From positions 1 to 64,000 of the forward strand of contig NZ_JARHTP010000021.1 of assembly GCF_029223485.1 (NCBI RefSeq): a stretch of 64,000 nt of DNA, read 5' to 3'. The translations under genes were made by a program, and so were the position numbers. Below are positions 46,040-54,867 of the stretch, in pieces. The DNA comes from Streptomyces coacervatus (GTDB lineage Bacteria; Actinomycetota; Actinomycetes; Streptomycetales; Streptomycetaceae). Within the stretch, counting starts at the first letter, position 1, and every line of letters starts with the position of its first letter. Below the pieces are notes generated by a model. It had not been told where the DNA came from. It saw nothing but the letters and a program-made list of their open reading frames with translations, and searched no databases.

Positions 46040-46813
46040 ATGCTCGATGCCACCACCCGCTCTGGGGGCACCGCCACGGCCTCTCCCCGGGCCGCCGCCA
46101 CGGAGCTCGCCATCGCCGTACCCGTACCGGCACCACCGGGCCCCGGCGCGCGCTTCGCGCGCGTGCTGTTCTCGCCGTGGTCACGGCTGTCCCTGCTCGT
46201 CGTCCTGCTCGCGGCTGCCGCAAGCGCCGTGCTGCTCTTCCAGCCGCAGCGGCTGCTGGCGCACGGCTGGCCGCCGCAGCTCGGCGGGGCCGCGGCGGCC
46301 GTCGTGTTCGCGGCGGCGTACGGCCTGTGCAGCGTGGCGTTCGTGCCGCGGCCGCTGCTGAACCTGGCGGCGGGCGCGCTCTTCGGCTCCCAGCTCGGCA
46401 CCGGGACGGCCCTGGTGGGCACGGTGCTCGGCGCCGGGATCGCCTTCGGACTGGGCCGGGTGCTCGGGCAGGACGCGCTGCGCCCGCTGGTGCGGGGCCG
46501 GCTGCTGAAGGCGGTGGACGGGCAGTTCAGCCGGCACGGGTTCCGTTCCATGATGGCGGTCCGGCTGTTCCCGGGCGTGCCCTTCTGGGCCGCGAACTAC
46601 TGCGCCGCCGTCTCCCGCATGGGCTGGCTGCCCTTCCTGCTCGCGACGGCGCTCGGCTCGATCCCGAACACCGCCGCGTACGCCGTCGCCGGCGCCCGCG
46701 CCTCCGCGCCGACGTCCCCCGCCTTCCTGATCGCCATGGCCTGTATCGCCCTGCCGGCGCTGGCGGCCGCAGTGGTGGGCTGGCGCAAGCGGCACCACCT
46801 GCGCGGGCAGTGA
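46040..46813 (+). CDS. TVP38/TMEM64 (VTT-domain) membrane protein
   Basis: 257 residues, five or six helices. The VTT core is LLNLAAGALFGSQLGTGTALVGTVLGAGIAF, then RHGFRSMMAVRLFPGVPFWAANYCAAVSRM and the following LGSIPNTAAYA. Related to DedA in fold; thought to act in lipid or polyprenyl-carrier movement. ATG 46040 lies very close to the truncated AlkD-like copy (50 bases apart, divergent). This was presumably the original neighbour of the AlkD-like gene. Confidence 0.88.
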   Translation: MLDATTRSGGTATASPRAAATELAIAVPVPAPPGPGARFARVLFSPWSRLSLLVVLLAAAASAVLLFQPQRLLAHGWPPQLGGAAAAVVFAAAYGLCSVAFVPRPLLNLAAGALFGSQLGTGTALVGTVLGAGIAFGLGRVLGQDALRPLVRGRLLKAVDGQFSRHGFRSMMAVRLFPGVPFWAANYCAAVSRMGWLPFLLATALGSIPNTAAYAVAGARASAPTSPAFLIAMACIALPALAAAVVGWRKRHHLRGQ

Positions 46814-46841
46814 CGGCCGGCTACACGCTTTCCGGAACCGG

Positions 46842-48011
46842 CTACACGCTCTCCAGGATCATCGCGTTGGCCAGTCCGCCCGCCTCGCACATCGTCTGCA
46901 GGGCGTAGCGGGCGCCACGCGCGGGCATGGCGTGCACGAGGGTGGTCGTCAGGCGGGTGCCGCTGGCCCCGAGCGGGTGGCCGATTGCGATCGCGCCGCC
47001 GTGCACATTGACCTTGGCCAGGTCGGCGCCGGTCTCCTGCTGCCAGGCCAGGACCACGCTGGAGAAGGCCTCGTTGACCTCGAACAGGTCGATGTCGTCG
47101 AGGGCCAGGTGCGCCCTGCGCAGTACCTTCTCGGTCGCCGGTATGACGCCGGTGAGCATCAGGAGCGGGTCGGAGCCGGTGACGGCGAAGCTGTGCAGCC
47201 GGGCGATCGGGCGCAGCCCCAGGCGGGCCGCGGTCTCGCTGGAGGTGATGAGCACGGCGGAGGCGCCGTCGTTGATGGGGCTCGCGTTGCCCGCGGTGAC
47301 GTTCCACTCGATCTGCGGGAAGCGCTCGGCGAAGGCCGGGTCGTGGTAGGCGGGCCTGAGCCCGGCGAGGATCTCGGGGGTGCTTCCCGGCCGTACGCAC
47401 TCGTCGCGCGTGACGCCCTCCAGAGGTGCCACCTCGGCATCGAAGAGACCCTGCCGCCAGGCCGCGGCAGCCTTCTGGTGCGAGGAGACGGCGAAGGCGT
47501 CCATCTGGTCGCGCGTGATCGACCACTTGGCGGCGATCAGTTCGGCGCTGATGCCCTGCGGTACCAGGCCCTCCGGGTAGCGCTCGGCCACGCCAGGGCC
47601 GAAGGGGTCCTTGCCGGGCGGCACGTTCGACCACATCGGCACGCGGCTCATCGACTCGACACCACAGGCGACGACGAGGTCGTAGGCGCCCGAGATGACG
47701 CCCTGCGCGGCGAAGTGCACGGCCTGCTGGGAGGAGCCGCACTGGCGGTCCACGGTGGTCGCCGGCACCGAGTCCGGGAAGCCCGCCGACAGGACGGCGT
47801 AGCGGGTGGTGTTCATGGCCTGCTCGCCGACCTGGTCGACGGTGCCGCCGATGACGTCGTCGATCAGCGCCGGGTCGACGCCCGAGCGGTCGACGAGGGT
47901 GCGCAGGGTGTGGGCGAGGAGCTCGACGGGGTGGACGTGAGAGAGGGAACCGCCCGGCTTGCCCTTGCCTATGGGCGTGCGTACGGCTTCGACGATGACT
48001 GCGTCACGCAT
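46842..48011 (-). CDS. Thiolase (acetyl-CoA C-acyltransferase family)
   Basis: 389 residues. Catalytic Cys91 in DRQCGSSQQA, His345 in GHPLGASGTR and Cys375 in MCEAGG (the usual CxGGG is CEAGG here, as in many actinobacterial FadA-like thiolases). NEAFSSV is also present. It cleaves or forms 3-ketoacyl-CoA in fatty-acid or related beta-oxidation. GGAGG precedes ATG 48009-48011. It is divergent from an HxlR regulator, which likely controls it. Confidence 0.92.
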   Translation of the reverse strand: MRDAVIVEAVRTPIGKGKPGGSLSHVHPVELLAHTLRTLVDRSGVDPALIDDVIGGTVDQVGEQAMNTTRYAVLSAGFPDSVPATTVDRQCGSSQQAVHFAAQGVISGAYDLVVACGVESMSRVPMWSNVPPGKDPFGPGVAERYPEGLVPQGISAELIAAKWSITRDQMDAFAVSSHQKAAAAWRQGLFDAEVAPLEGVTRDECVRPGSTPEILAGLRPAYHDPAFAERFPQIEWNVTAGNASPINDGASAVLITSSETAARLGLRPIARLHSFAVTGSDPLLMLTGVIPATEKVLRRAHLALDDIDLFEVNEAFSSVVLAWQQETGADLAKVNVHGGAIAIGHPLGASGTRLTTTLVHAMPARGARYALQTMCEAGGLANAMILESV

Positions 48012-48118
48012 GTGCGGGCCTCCACGACGAATTGGCGGGGACTACTGGTGAGTAGGAAATCCAAACTCACCATAGCTCGCTGGGTTGGAAAATCAAACCC
48101 TCCCCTAAACTGGGCGTC
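48012..48118. promoter_or_regulatory. Divergent promoter region of thiolase and HxlR genes
   Basis: A 107-base, A+T-richer gap. CCAAACTC near 48061 and GGGTTGG near 48083 form a partial dyad, a plausible HxlR operator covering both promoters. Inferred only from position and partial symmetry. Confidence 0.4.
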
Positions 48119-48589
48119 ATGGCCGCCACCAAAGACCCACGCCCCTGTTCCATCGCCGATGCCCTGGCGCTCGTGGGCGAGAAGTACTCGCTGCTCGTCC
48201 TGCGGGAGGTGTGTCTGGGCAACGGCCGTTTCGACCAGCTGGTGCGCAACATCGGTGCCCCGCGCGACATCCTGGCCACCCGTCTGCGCCGCCTCGTGGA
48301 CGCCGGGATCCTGACGAAGCGCGTCTACAGCGAGCGGCCGCAACGCTTCGAATACTGGCCCACCCAGGCGGGGCTTGAGCTGGAACCGGTCCTGATGACC
48401 CTCAAGGAGTGGGGGGACCGCCATCTCCGCAAGGGGGTCGACCTCCCCATGGTGGTCAAGCACATCTGCGGCAACGAACTGGTCCCGGTCGTCACCTGCC
48501 GGGCCTGCGGCGAGGAGGTGCGCCACGAGGACCTCACGGCCCACCCGCAGGCGGAGGGGTGGACGGTGGCGGGACCCTCGGCGGCGTAG
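48119..48589 (+). CDS. HxlR-family transcriptional regulator
   Basis: 156 residues. Winged helix with CSIADALALVGEKYSLLVLREVCLGNGRFDQL and GAPRDILATRLRRLVDAGIL, the HxlR signature, followed by a wing (YSERPQRFEYWPTQAG). The C-terminal extension has a C-x2-C pair (VVTCRACGEEV) that may bind zinc or sense redox. It probably controls the divergent thiolase gene. Confidence 0.88.
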   Translation: MAATKDPRPCSIADALALVGEKYSLLVLREVCLGNGRFDQLVRNIGAPRDILATRLRRLVDAGILTKRVYSERPQRFEYWPTQAGLELEPVLMTLKEWGDRHLRKGVDLPMVVKHICGNELVPVVTCRACGEEVRHEDLTAHPQAEGWTVAGPSAA

Positions 48590-48610
48590 GCCCCGCGGGC
48601 GAGGTGCGGC

Positions 48611-48886
48611 TCAGGACGGGACGAGGGCTTCGTTCCACTCCTGGATGTGCCAGGACTTCACCACTCCGTACAGCACGAACGGGTCACCGGCGACAAAGTC
48701 CTCGGCCGCCGCGCGGGTGGTGAAGACGGCCATCGACCCCTCTTCCTGGGGGTTCGAGAAGGGGCCGATCATCAGCAGCTCGCCGCGCTCGACGTACTCC
48801 TTGTAGCGGGCCGAGTGCGCGGCGAAGTGGGCAGGCGCCTTCGTGGCCAGATCGTCGGCCGACTCGTAGAACACGACGTACTTCAT
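48611..48886 (-). CDS. YciI-family protein
   Basis: 91 residues, opening MKYVVFYESADDLATKAPAHFAAH, with GELLMIGPFSNPQEEGSMAVF and FVAGDPFVLYGVVKSWHIQEWN. The dimeric ferredoxin-like YciI fold has conserved His and Asp that suggest catalysis; function poorly known. GGGAGG precedes ATG 48884-48886. Confidence 0.85.
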   Translation of the reverse strand: MKYVVFYESADDLATKAPAHFAAHSARYKEYVERGELLMIGPFSNPQEEGSMAVFTTRAAAEDFVAGDPFVLYGVVKSWHIQEWNEALVPS

Positions 48887-48957
48887 CGGGCCTCCCGGTG
48901 CGCTGGGCCCAGCCGATGTCTCCAGGCTACCCGCCGTCGTGATCAGGGCACCCCCGG

Positions 48958-49677
48958 TCAGGGCGCCCGGTAGACGTCCAGCCTGCCGCACATCCCGAAC
49001 TTCCCGTACGCCGACGGCAGTTCGGCCCGCACGGCGGCATCGGCGAGATGACTGACGTCGCCCTTTTCGAGGCGGCCGAGCTGCTCCCCCGTGGCAGCCG
49101 CGGCCGCCTCCGCACCCCGGTGCCAGCGCTCGCGCCACTCGGCGAGCCGGGGTCGTACCAGTGCCGCTGCGGCGCGGTGGAAGGTGGTCAGGGCCTCGGG
49201 GCCGTCCGCGTCGCGCAGTGCGCGGTAGCCCTCCAGGGCGAGATCCCGGCGGGTGCGGGCGAACCGCTCCTGCTCCTCCTGCGGCACGTCCATGGGGATC
49301 CTGGTCGCGGCCGCGTACGTCTCCGGGTCGGTCAGGTACCGCGGCGGCAGCGTGAGGACCGCGTCGCCCGCCTCCGGCAGGCCGCTGTTCTGCATCAGCA
49401 CCGTGATGCGCAGGTCGTCCTCGTTGACGAGGCGGTGGATGGTGCCCGGCGTGAACCAGGCGACCGTGCCGGGTACGAGGGGCGTGACCTCGTACCCGGA
49501 CGTCGTGAGGGTCTGCACCGCACCCCGGCCGCCGGTGACGACGTACGCCTCCGAACAGGTCAGGTGCATATGGGGAGTTCCGCCGCAGACTCCGTCGGCG
49601 GCCGGCCAGTCGTAGACGGACAGGTGCGAGACGGCGACACCGCCCGGCAGTCCCGTGAACTCCCCTGTGCTCACCAT
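48958..49677 (-). CDS. Cupin-domain protein
   Basis: 239 residues. The cupin is in the first 110: GGTPHMHLTCSEAYVVTGGRGAVQTL (His and Glu metal ligands) and GTVAWFTPGTIHRLVNEDD (second His). The C-terminal half is helical and charged. Possibly a sugar-processing or sensing partner of the neighbouring oxidoreductase. GGAGGCGCATCC precedes ATG 49675-49677, which overlaps the PmoA gene end by seven bases. Third gene of the operon. Confidence 0.82.
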   Translation of the reverse strand: MVSTGEFTGLPGGVAVSHLSVYDWPAADGVCGGTPHMHLTCSEAYVVTGGRGAVQTLTTSGYEVTPLVPGTVAWFTPGTIHRLVNEDDLRITVLMQNSGLPEAGDAVLTLPPRYLTDPETYAAATRIPMDVPQEEQERFARTRRDLALEGYRALRDADGPEALTTFHRAAAALVRPRLAEWRERWHRGAEAAAAATGEQLGRLEKGDVSHLADAAVRAELPSAYGKFGMCGRLDVYRAP

Positions 49678-50597
49678 GGATGCGCCTCCAGGTACTTCGC
49701 GATCTCCTCCCGCTCCCACGACCCGTCGGCCACCACGATCCGGTAGCGGCGGGTGAGGGTGTCGCCGGGGGCGAGTTCCAGTTCGTCGTAGAACGCCCAG
49801 GAGGGGGCGACGGCGGCGAACGGTTCGTTGCGTACGAACCAGTGGGCGGGGTGGGTGCCCCGCTCGCCCAGGTGGTCGTTCTCGGGGGCGTGCGCGAAGA
49901 CCAGGGTCGCGTGGCCGTCGGTGCGGTCGTGTTCGCCGGAGAAGGCGAGCCAGGGCGACTGTTCGCCCATCAGGCCGGGGCCCTCGGCGTCGGGGCCGAT
50001 GATCCGGCCGTCGCGGAAGGCGCGCGGGCCGCGCCAGAACAGACCTGTGTAGCCGGCCATTTCGCGTCCCGCGGTGGTCGGGCTGCCGAAGCGCAGCGGA
50101 TCGTCGCGGCGGTTGGTGACGGCACTGGTCCAGGTCAGCGCCCAGGAGCCGGACTCCGCGTCGATGTCGTGGATCTCGATACGGCGCTCCTCGTCGGCCC
50201 ACAGCTCCCCGCTGTACGGGTGCCAGGTCAGCCGTTCGGCGATCACCGCGCGGTCGTCGTGCTCGGCGACCTCGTCGAAGGCGATGTGCGCCATCGAGCC
50301 GACGCGCTCCGGGAGTTCGAGGTAGCCCTCGCCGTGGACGTAGGAGTTGCCGCCCCAGAGGTTGGCGCCCGACAGGTGCGAGGCCGTGAGCTGCAGGCCC
50401 TTGTGCCAGCGGTGGTCGTTGGGCCGGTAGTCGGTGACGACGTTGCCCGCGAGGGTGCGCAGGGGGTGGATGTACGGCTTCGGGGACTCCCAGGCCGCCT
50501 CGGGCGCGTAGACGTAGCTGAGCAGCTCGACGCCGGTGGCCGGTTCGGTGATCGTGATGCGGTCGCCGTGGGCATGGACGACGCGCAGGCCGGTCAT
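49671..50597 (-). CDS. PmoA-family (DUF6807-like) protein
   Basis: 308 residues, beta-rich: GVELLSYVYAPEAAWESPKPYIHPLRTLAGNVVTDYRPNDHRWHKGLQL (split about 23-70), TTAGREMAGYTGLFWRGPRAF and a DTLTRRYRIVVADG ending. The name PmoA-like is historical and unrelated to methane oxidation here; such proteins sit beside Gfo/Idh/MocA sugar oxidoreductases. GGAGG precedes ATG 50595-50597, which overlaps the upstream stop (ATGA). Confidence 0.82.
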   Translation of the reverse strand: MTGLRVVHAHGDRITITEPATGVELLSYVYAPEAAWESPKPYIHPLRTLAGNVVTDYRPNDHRWHKGLQLTASHLSGANLWGGNSYVHGEGYLELPERVGSMAHIAFDEVAEHDDRAVIAERLTWHPYSGELWADEERRIEIHDIDAESGSWALTWTSAVTNRRDDPLRFGSPTTAGREMAGYTGLFWRGPRAFRDGRIIGPDAEGPGLMGEQSPWLAFSGEHDRTDGHATLVFAHAPENDHLGERGTHPAHWFVRNEPFAAVAPSWAFYDELELAPGDTLTRRYRIVVADGSWEREEIAKYLEAHPW

Positions 50598-51769
50598 GCG
50601 GACACCTCCGCCGCAGCGGGTGCCCAGCCGGGGGCTCCCCCGTGCATCGCCGTGTGGAAGGGGTCGCCGGGGCCGATCTCGCCGGCCTTCACCGTGGTGT
50701 CCGTGAACGCCGCCTTGTAGATCGCGGCGATCAGCTCCAGGCTGGTGCGCCCGTCGGCGCCGCTGCTGCGCGGGCGCTCCCCCGCGCGCATGCTCGCCAC
50801 GAGCTCCCGAAGCTGTTCCAGGTGCGAGCTGGGCACGTCCGCGCCGAAGTCCTGCCAGGCGGCGGCCTCGTCGCCGGTCACGTCGGGGGCCGGGGTGATG
50901 CGCCAGTTGGCGTTGCTGTGGCCGTAGAGGTGGGTGAGTTCGACGGTGGCGCGCTCGCAGTCGATGCGGATGCGGCTGACCTCGTCGGGGCTCAGGACGC
51001 TGTTGACGACCGTGGCCATGGCGCCGTTCTCGAAGCGCACGAGGGCGGTGGAGACGTCCTCGGTCTCCACATCGTGGACCAGGCGCCCGGCCATGGCGCG
51101 CACCTCGCTCCACGGGCCGAGCAGATCCAGCAGAAGGTCCATCTGGTGGATGCCGTGGCCCATGGCGGGGCCGCCGCCCTCGGTCGCCCAGCGGCCGCGC
51201 CAGGGCACGGCGTAGTAGGCGGTGTCCCGGTACCAGGTGGTCTGGCAGTGCGCGACCAGCGGCCGGCCCATGGCCTGCTCGGCGAGGAGCCGCCGTACAT
51301 GCCGGGAACCGGAGCCGAAGCGGTGCTGGAAGACGATCGACGCGTACGGGCCGCCGTCCTTGCCCTCCTCGGCCTCCACCGCGTCGTAGTCGGCGAGCGT
51401 CGGCACCGGCGGCTTCTCGCACCACACCCACGCCCCGGCGCGCAGGGCGGCGATGGTCTGCTCGCGGTGCAGCGTCGGCGGGGTGCAGATGGTGACCAGG
51501 TCGGGCCGCTGCTCGCGGAGCATCCGGTCCAGATCGGTGTACGGGTGCGGAACCCCGCCCGCCCGGCAGAACTCCTCGACCGCGGTGGCATCGATGTCGA
51601 CGGCGGCGACGACCTCCGTCTCGCCCTCCTCGGCAAGCCTGGCCAGCGCGGGCAGGTGCGAGCCGCGCCCGATGGCGCCGGTGCCGATGACGGCGGCCCG
51701 GATGCGCCGGCCGGCGAGCGGGGCGGTGGGGGGCCGGGACGTCCCGGGGCGGGTCTCGGGCGTGGACAT
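50594..51769 (-). CDS. Gfo/Idh/MocA-family oxidoreductase
   Basis: 391 residues. Rossmann start AAVIGTGAIGRGSHLPAL, then VTICTPPTLH, CEKPPVPTLADYDA (the EKP motif) and GGGPAMGHGIHQMDLLLDLLG with the usual His. It oxidises a sugar or related polyol with NAD(P). ATG 51767-51769 was chosen; GGAGGA further upstream could also serve the GTG at 51782-51784. First gene of a coupled three-gene catabolic operon with PmoA-like and cupin genes. Confidence 0.88.
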   Translation of the reverse strand: MSTPETRPGTSRPPTAPLAGRRIRAAVIGTGAIGRGSHLPALARLAEEGETEVVAAVDIDATAVEEFCRAGGVPHPYTDLDRMLREQRPDLVTICTPPTLHREQTIAALRAGAWVWCEKPPVPTLADYDAVEAEEGKDGGPYASIVFQHRFGSGSRHVRRLLAEQAMGRPLVAHCQTTWYRDTAYYAVPWRGRWATEGGGPAMGHGIHQMDLLLDLLGPWSEVRAMAGRLVHDVETEDVSTALVRFENGAMATVVNSVLSPDEVSRIRIDCERATVELTHLYGHSNANWRITPAPDVTGDEAAAWQDFGADVPSSHLEQLRELVASMRAGERPRSSGADGRTSLELIAAIYKAAFTDTTVKAGEIGPGDPFHTAMHGGAPGWAPAAAEVSA

Positions 51770-52083
51770 GGACCTGATCAGCACTCCTCCGGGAACGACG
51801 AGCGGACGAGGAGGAACACGGGCCTCGAACCGCGGCGTCTGCCGGCCGCGGTCAGCAAGCGCTTTCCCCTCCGCTGAAACGTAAGCTCCGCCCCCGCGCA
51901 AGGTCAACCATCGGATTGCCATCCGGACGGCCGGGGTGCGGGCCGGCCGCGAAACCCCTGCGCGGGGCCTGTCACCCCGGGGCGTTACGCTGCCTTGTGA
52001 TCACCGCGCCCGGCGCGGTGTACCCGGCGCGCGGTGTGCCCTGCGCCCCTTTCCCGCGATCAGCACTTGGACTCCGTAACTTC
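51770..52083. other. 314-base gap between the oxidoreductase operon and uppP
   Basis: Divergent promoter region. It holds the LacI-type palindrome at 51855-51866; I see no gene in it. Confidence 0.55.
51855..51866. promoter_or_regulatory. LacI-type operator candidate
   Basis: Core AAGCGCTT (51857-51864) is a perfect palindrome with the central CG typical of LacI/GalR-family operators, 86 bases before the oxidoreductase start. No LacI-family gene is in the window, so the regulator would be elsewhere. Confidence 0.5.
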
Positions 52084-52959
52084 ATGTCTTGGTTTGAATC
52101 CCTCGTCCTCGGACTCGTCCAGGGGCTGACCGAGTTCCTTCCCGTCTCCTCCAGCGCGCACCTGCGGTTGACGGCCGCCTTCTCGGGCTGGAAGGACCCC
52201 GGCGCCGCCTTCACGGCGATCACTCAGATCGGTACGGAGGCCGCCGTGCTGATCTACTTCCGCAAGGACATCGGGCGGATCATCTCGGCCTGGGCGCGCT
52301 CGCTGGCGAACAAGGAGATGCGCCGGGATCACGACGCGCAGATGGGCTGGCTGGTGATCGTCGGCTCGATACCGATCGGCGTGCTCGGGCTGCTGTTCAA
52401 GGACCAGATCGAGGGGCCGTTCCGTGATCTGCGGATCACCGCGACGATGCTGATCGTCATCGGTGTGGTGATCGGCATCGCAGACCGGCTCGCGGCGCGC
52501 GACGAGACGGGCGGCCGGCACCGGGCGCCCAAGCAGCGCAAGACGCTGGAGAACCTGGGCGTGAAGGACGGCCTCGTCTACGGCCTGTGCCAGTCGGCGG
52601 CCCTCATCCCCGGCGTCTCCCGCTCCGGCGCCACCATCAGCGGCGGCCTGTTCATGGGCTACAAGCGCGAGGCCGCGGCCCGCTACTCCTTCCTCCTCGC
52701 CATCCCCGCGGTGCTGGCCTCCGGTCTGTTCGAGGTCAAGGACGCGATGGAGAGCGACCATGTCTCCTGGGGGCCGACGCTGTTCGCGACGGTGATCGCT
52801 TTCGCGTCCGGGTACGCCGTCATCGCGTGGTTCATGAAGTTCATTTCGACGAAGAGCTTCATGCCGTTCGTCTGGTACCGCATCGCGCTGGGCGTCGTCA
52901 TCATCGCCCTGGTCAGCGCGGGAGTACTGAGCCCGCACGCGGCGGAGTCCGCGGGCTGA
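52084..52959 (+). CDS. uppP: Undecaprenyl-diphosphate phosphatase
   Basis: 291 residues, about eight helices. Signature motifs LTEFLPVSSSAHL (Glu and Ser) and PGVSRSGATISGGLFMG (Ser, Arg) are intact. It dephosphorylates undecaprenyl diphosphate, recycling the lipid carrier for peptidoglycan, and can confer bacitracin tolerance. ATG 52084 fits the family start MSWFESLVLGLVQG. Monocistronic, followed by a strong hairpin. Confidence 0.95.
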   Translation: MSWFESLVLGLVQGLTEFLPVSSSAHLRLTAAFSGWKDPGAAFTAITQIGTEAAVLIYFRKDIGRIISAWARSLANKEMRRDHDAQMGWLVIVGSIPIGVLGLLFKDQIEGPFRDLRITATMLIVIGVVIGIADRLAARDETGGRHRAPKQRKTLENLGVKDGLVYGLCQSAALIPGVSRSGATISGGLFMGYKREAAARYSFLLAIPAVLASGLFEVKDAMESDHVSWGPTLFATVIAFASGYAVIAWFMKFISTKSFMPFVWYRIALGVVIIALVSAGVLSPHAAESAG

Positions 52960-53299
52960 CCGGCCGCGCATGTAGCACCATCTAGCATTTCCTAGCGCCT
53001 GACTGCATCACCACGCCATGATCATCTCCCACTCGTCTCCCACTGGTCTCCCACCTGGGAGGCGGGACGCACACGCCCTGGGGGGAGTGCGTCCGCAAAG
53101 CAAGGGATGACACGGAAGGGCCCGCACGGCTTGCTGTGCGGGCCCTTCCGTGCAGCGGGGGGAGCGGGTCAGCTGAGGTTCATGTCCGGCCTAGCTACTT
53201 GCCCTGATGTCACCGACACCCTGAAGAAGTGTTTGGGCTGGTGACAAGGGGGCGACTGCGGCACGGCGCTGTGCCGCTGGCTTGTCGGGGGTGTGCCCC
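52960..53299. other. 340-base gap between uppP and the transposase fragment
   Basis: Contains TCTCCCAC repeated closely three times near 53024-53060 and the terminator at 53111-53152. No gene seen. This is the left border of the decayed mobile region. Confidence 0.55.
53111..53152. terminator. Long perfect hairpin
   Basis: A 17-bp perfect stem (53111-53127 with 53136-53152) and an 8-base loop, the strongest hairpin seen in the window. It lies 151 bases past uppP and probably ends it. Confidence 0.75.
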
Positions 53300-53943
53300 T
53301 CACCGGCTGAGGACGGTCGCCCGCTGAAGGCTGTAGGCGAAGATCCCCAGTCCCGCCCAGGTCTGGGCGCCGGCCAGGCGGCGCAGGCGGGTGCGACGGA
53401 AGCCGAAGCTGCGCTTGAGGTGACTGGTACGGGCCTCGACACCGACTCTCCGGTTGCGCATGCGCCGGAATCGGCGGCTCTGTTCGTACTCACGCCGTGC
53501 CTTTCCCGGCTTCCCGGCGCGTTGCAGGCCGATCCGCTGGACACCGAGTTCGGCCAGGGCCAGATCGTTGGCCGCGGTGCCGAAGCCGCGGTCAGCGACG
53601 ACCGTGCCCGGCGGGCGGCCGGTCAGTGACACGGCGCGCTGCACCGAGGGAACCAGTTGCGGCGCATCGGCCGGGTTTCCGCGCTGGACCTGGTGGTCGA
53701 CGATGAAGCCGCGTTCGTCCTCGGCCACGAGCGCGGTGTAACCGAACTGGGTAGGGTGCTGGGGCTTGCCCTTGCGGATCGGCCGGGCGTCAGGGTCGGC
53801 CAACGAGATCAGCCGGTCAGGGATGGTGCGGATGCCCGCCAGTCGCAAGGCGGTCTGCTCCAGCAGCCGGCGGGTGCCCGCCGACGTCTCGGCCAGCTCG
53901 CCCACCAGGTGCGCGAGCCGTCCCGACGGCCGCTTGCCCAGCG
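53300..53943 (-). pseudogene. DDE transposase, C-terminal fragment
   Basis: Reads ETSAGTRRLLEQTALRLAG, DPDARPIRKGKPQHPTQFGYTALVAEDERG, GTVVADRGFGTAANDLAL and RRVGVEARTSHLKRSFGFRRTRL: the second half of an ISNCY/IS1202-like DDE transposase with Asp and Glu of the catalytic core. The N-terminal half is absent, and at about 53943 the frame runs straight into a metallophosphoesterase fragment. Not functional on its own. Confidence 0.75.
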
Positions 53944-54118
53944 CGGTGTCGAGCCCGCTGAGGACTTCTCGCCAGCGGTCGAGGCGTGAGTCGGCCAGGA
54001 CGACCTCTTCATCGTCCCGAGGGGTGGCGTGACAGAACAGCACATTCCCCAGGCCGTGTACTGGCAGAGAGCGTGATTGCGGCAGCCGGCCGAGAAGGTC
54101 GATGGCACGGGCATCGCA
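53944..54118 (-). pseudogene. Metallophosphoesterase fragment
   Basis: CDARAIDLLGRLPQSRSLPVHGLGNVLFCHATPRDDEE and DSRLDRWREVL match the middle of calcineurin-like metallophosphoesterases (VLFCHATPRDDEE is characteristic). Both ends are missing: a transposase piece follows and a SWIM-protein piece precedes. Remnant. Confidence 0.65.
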
Positions 54119-54452
54119 TTAGCCGCGCCATGCGCTCGTAGACGCGGTGCCCGGTCGGCTCCTTCAACGGCTCGGCCAGGCGCAGGTACACCGCGAGCGC
54201 GTCGGCCGGGCGCGTCTCGCGCGAGAGGCCGACGAGCTACTCCCACTGTCGGTCGGCGGCCTCCCGTCAGGCGGCATCCAGGTCGCCCTCGTCGAGCAAC
54301 ACATCGATCAGCACGGGCCCCCGGCCAGCATCCTCCCGCAGGGCTTCGAGCGCCCCCTCCCGCCCGGTCTCCCAGCAGTCCACAGCCTGGGCGGCGGCGC
54401 GCAGCTGCTGATAGGCAGCAGGGGGGCGCTCGGCCCGCAACCGTTCCCGGCG
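54119..54452 (-). pseudogene. SWIM zinc-finger-family protein, C-terminal remnant
   Basis: PPAAYQQLRAAAQAVDCW, GALEALREDAGRGPVLIDVLLDEGDLDAA, then REAADRQWE, then LVGLSRETRPADALAVYLRLAEPLKEPTGHRVYERMARL match the helical end of Streptomyces SWIM zinc-finger proteins (recollection), but stop codons break it after DLDAA (54267-54269) and after RQWE. It joins the metallophosphoesterase piece at about 54118. Confidence 0.65.
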
Positions 54453-54597
54453 AACCGAGACCGTCTCAGCCGCACGGCCCGCTCGCGTGTAGCGAGCGCG
54501 CACATAACGCGCTCCTAGCCCCCAGCTCCTCGGCGATACACAGAACCGCAGTGCCACATGGTGGCACCCGATAGCACAAGAAGGCTACCTTGGACGT

Positions 54598-54867
54598 ATG
54601 ACCGCCCAGCCTGAGATCACCCAACGCGACCTGCGCACCAAATCCAAAGAGATCATGGACGCCATCCAGAGCGGCCAGTCCTTCACCGTCACCCGCGACG
54701 GACACCGCATCGGCGAGCTGATCCCCCTGCGCCGGCGTCGGCGTTTCGTTCCGCGCGGCGAGTTCGCCGCCATGTCCCGCACCGCCCCCGACATCTCCCT
54801 CGACGCCTTCCGCGCCAACCAGGACGCCTCCGCCGAACAGGAGATGGACGACCCCTATGCCCGGTGA
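54598..54867 (+). CDS. Phd/YefM-type antitoxin
   Basis: 89 residues. The opening TQRDLRTKSKEIMDAIQSGQSFTVTRDGHRIGELIPLRRRR is the Phd/YefM DNA-binding fold; the disordered tail would neutralise the toxin. It overlaps the toxin gene by 11 bases and probably represses the pair. Sits among mobile remnants, as such modules often do. Confidence 0.88.
   Translation: MTAQPEITQRDLRTKSKEIMDAIQSGQSFTVTRDGHRIGELIPLRRRRRFVPRGEFAAMSRTAPDISLDAFRANQDASAEQEMDDPYAR

Noticed and set aside
45028..46908. 626-residue plus-strand open frame spanning the right direct repeat
   Set aside because: Passes antisense through the AlkD-like copy and out of frame through the VTT gene; no domain.
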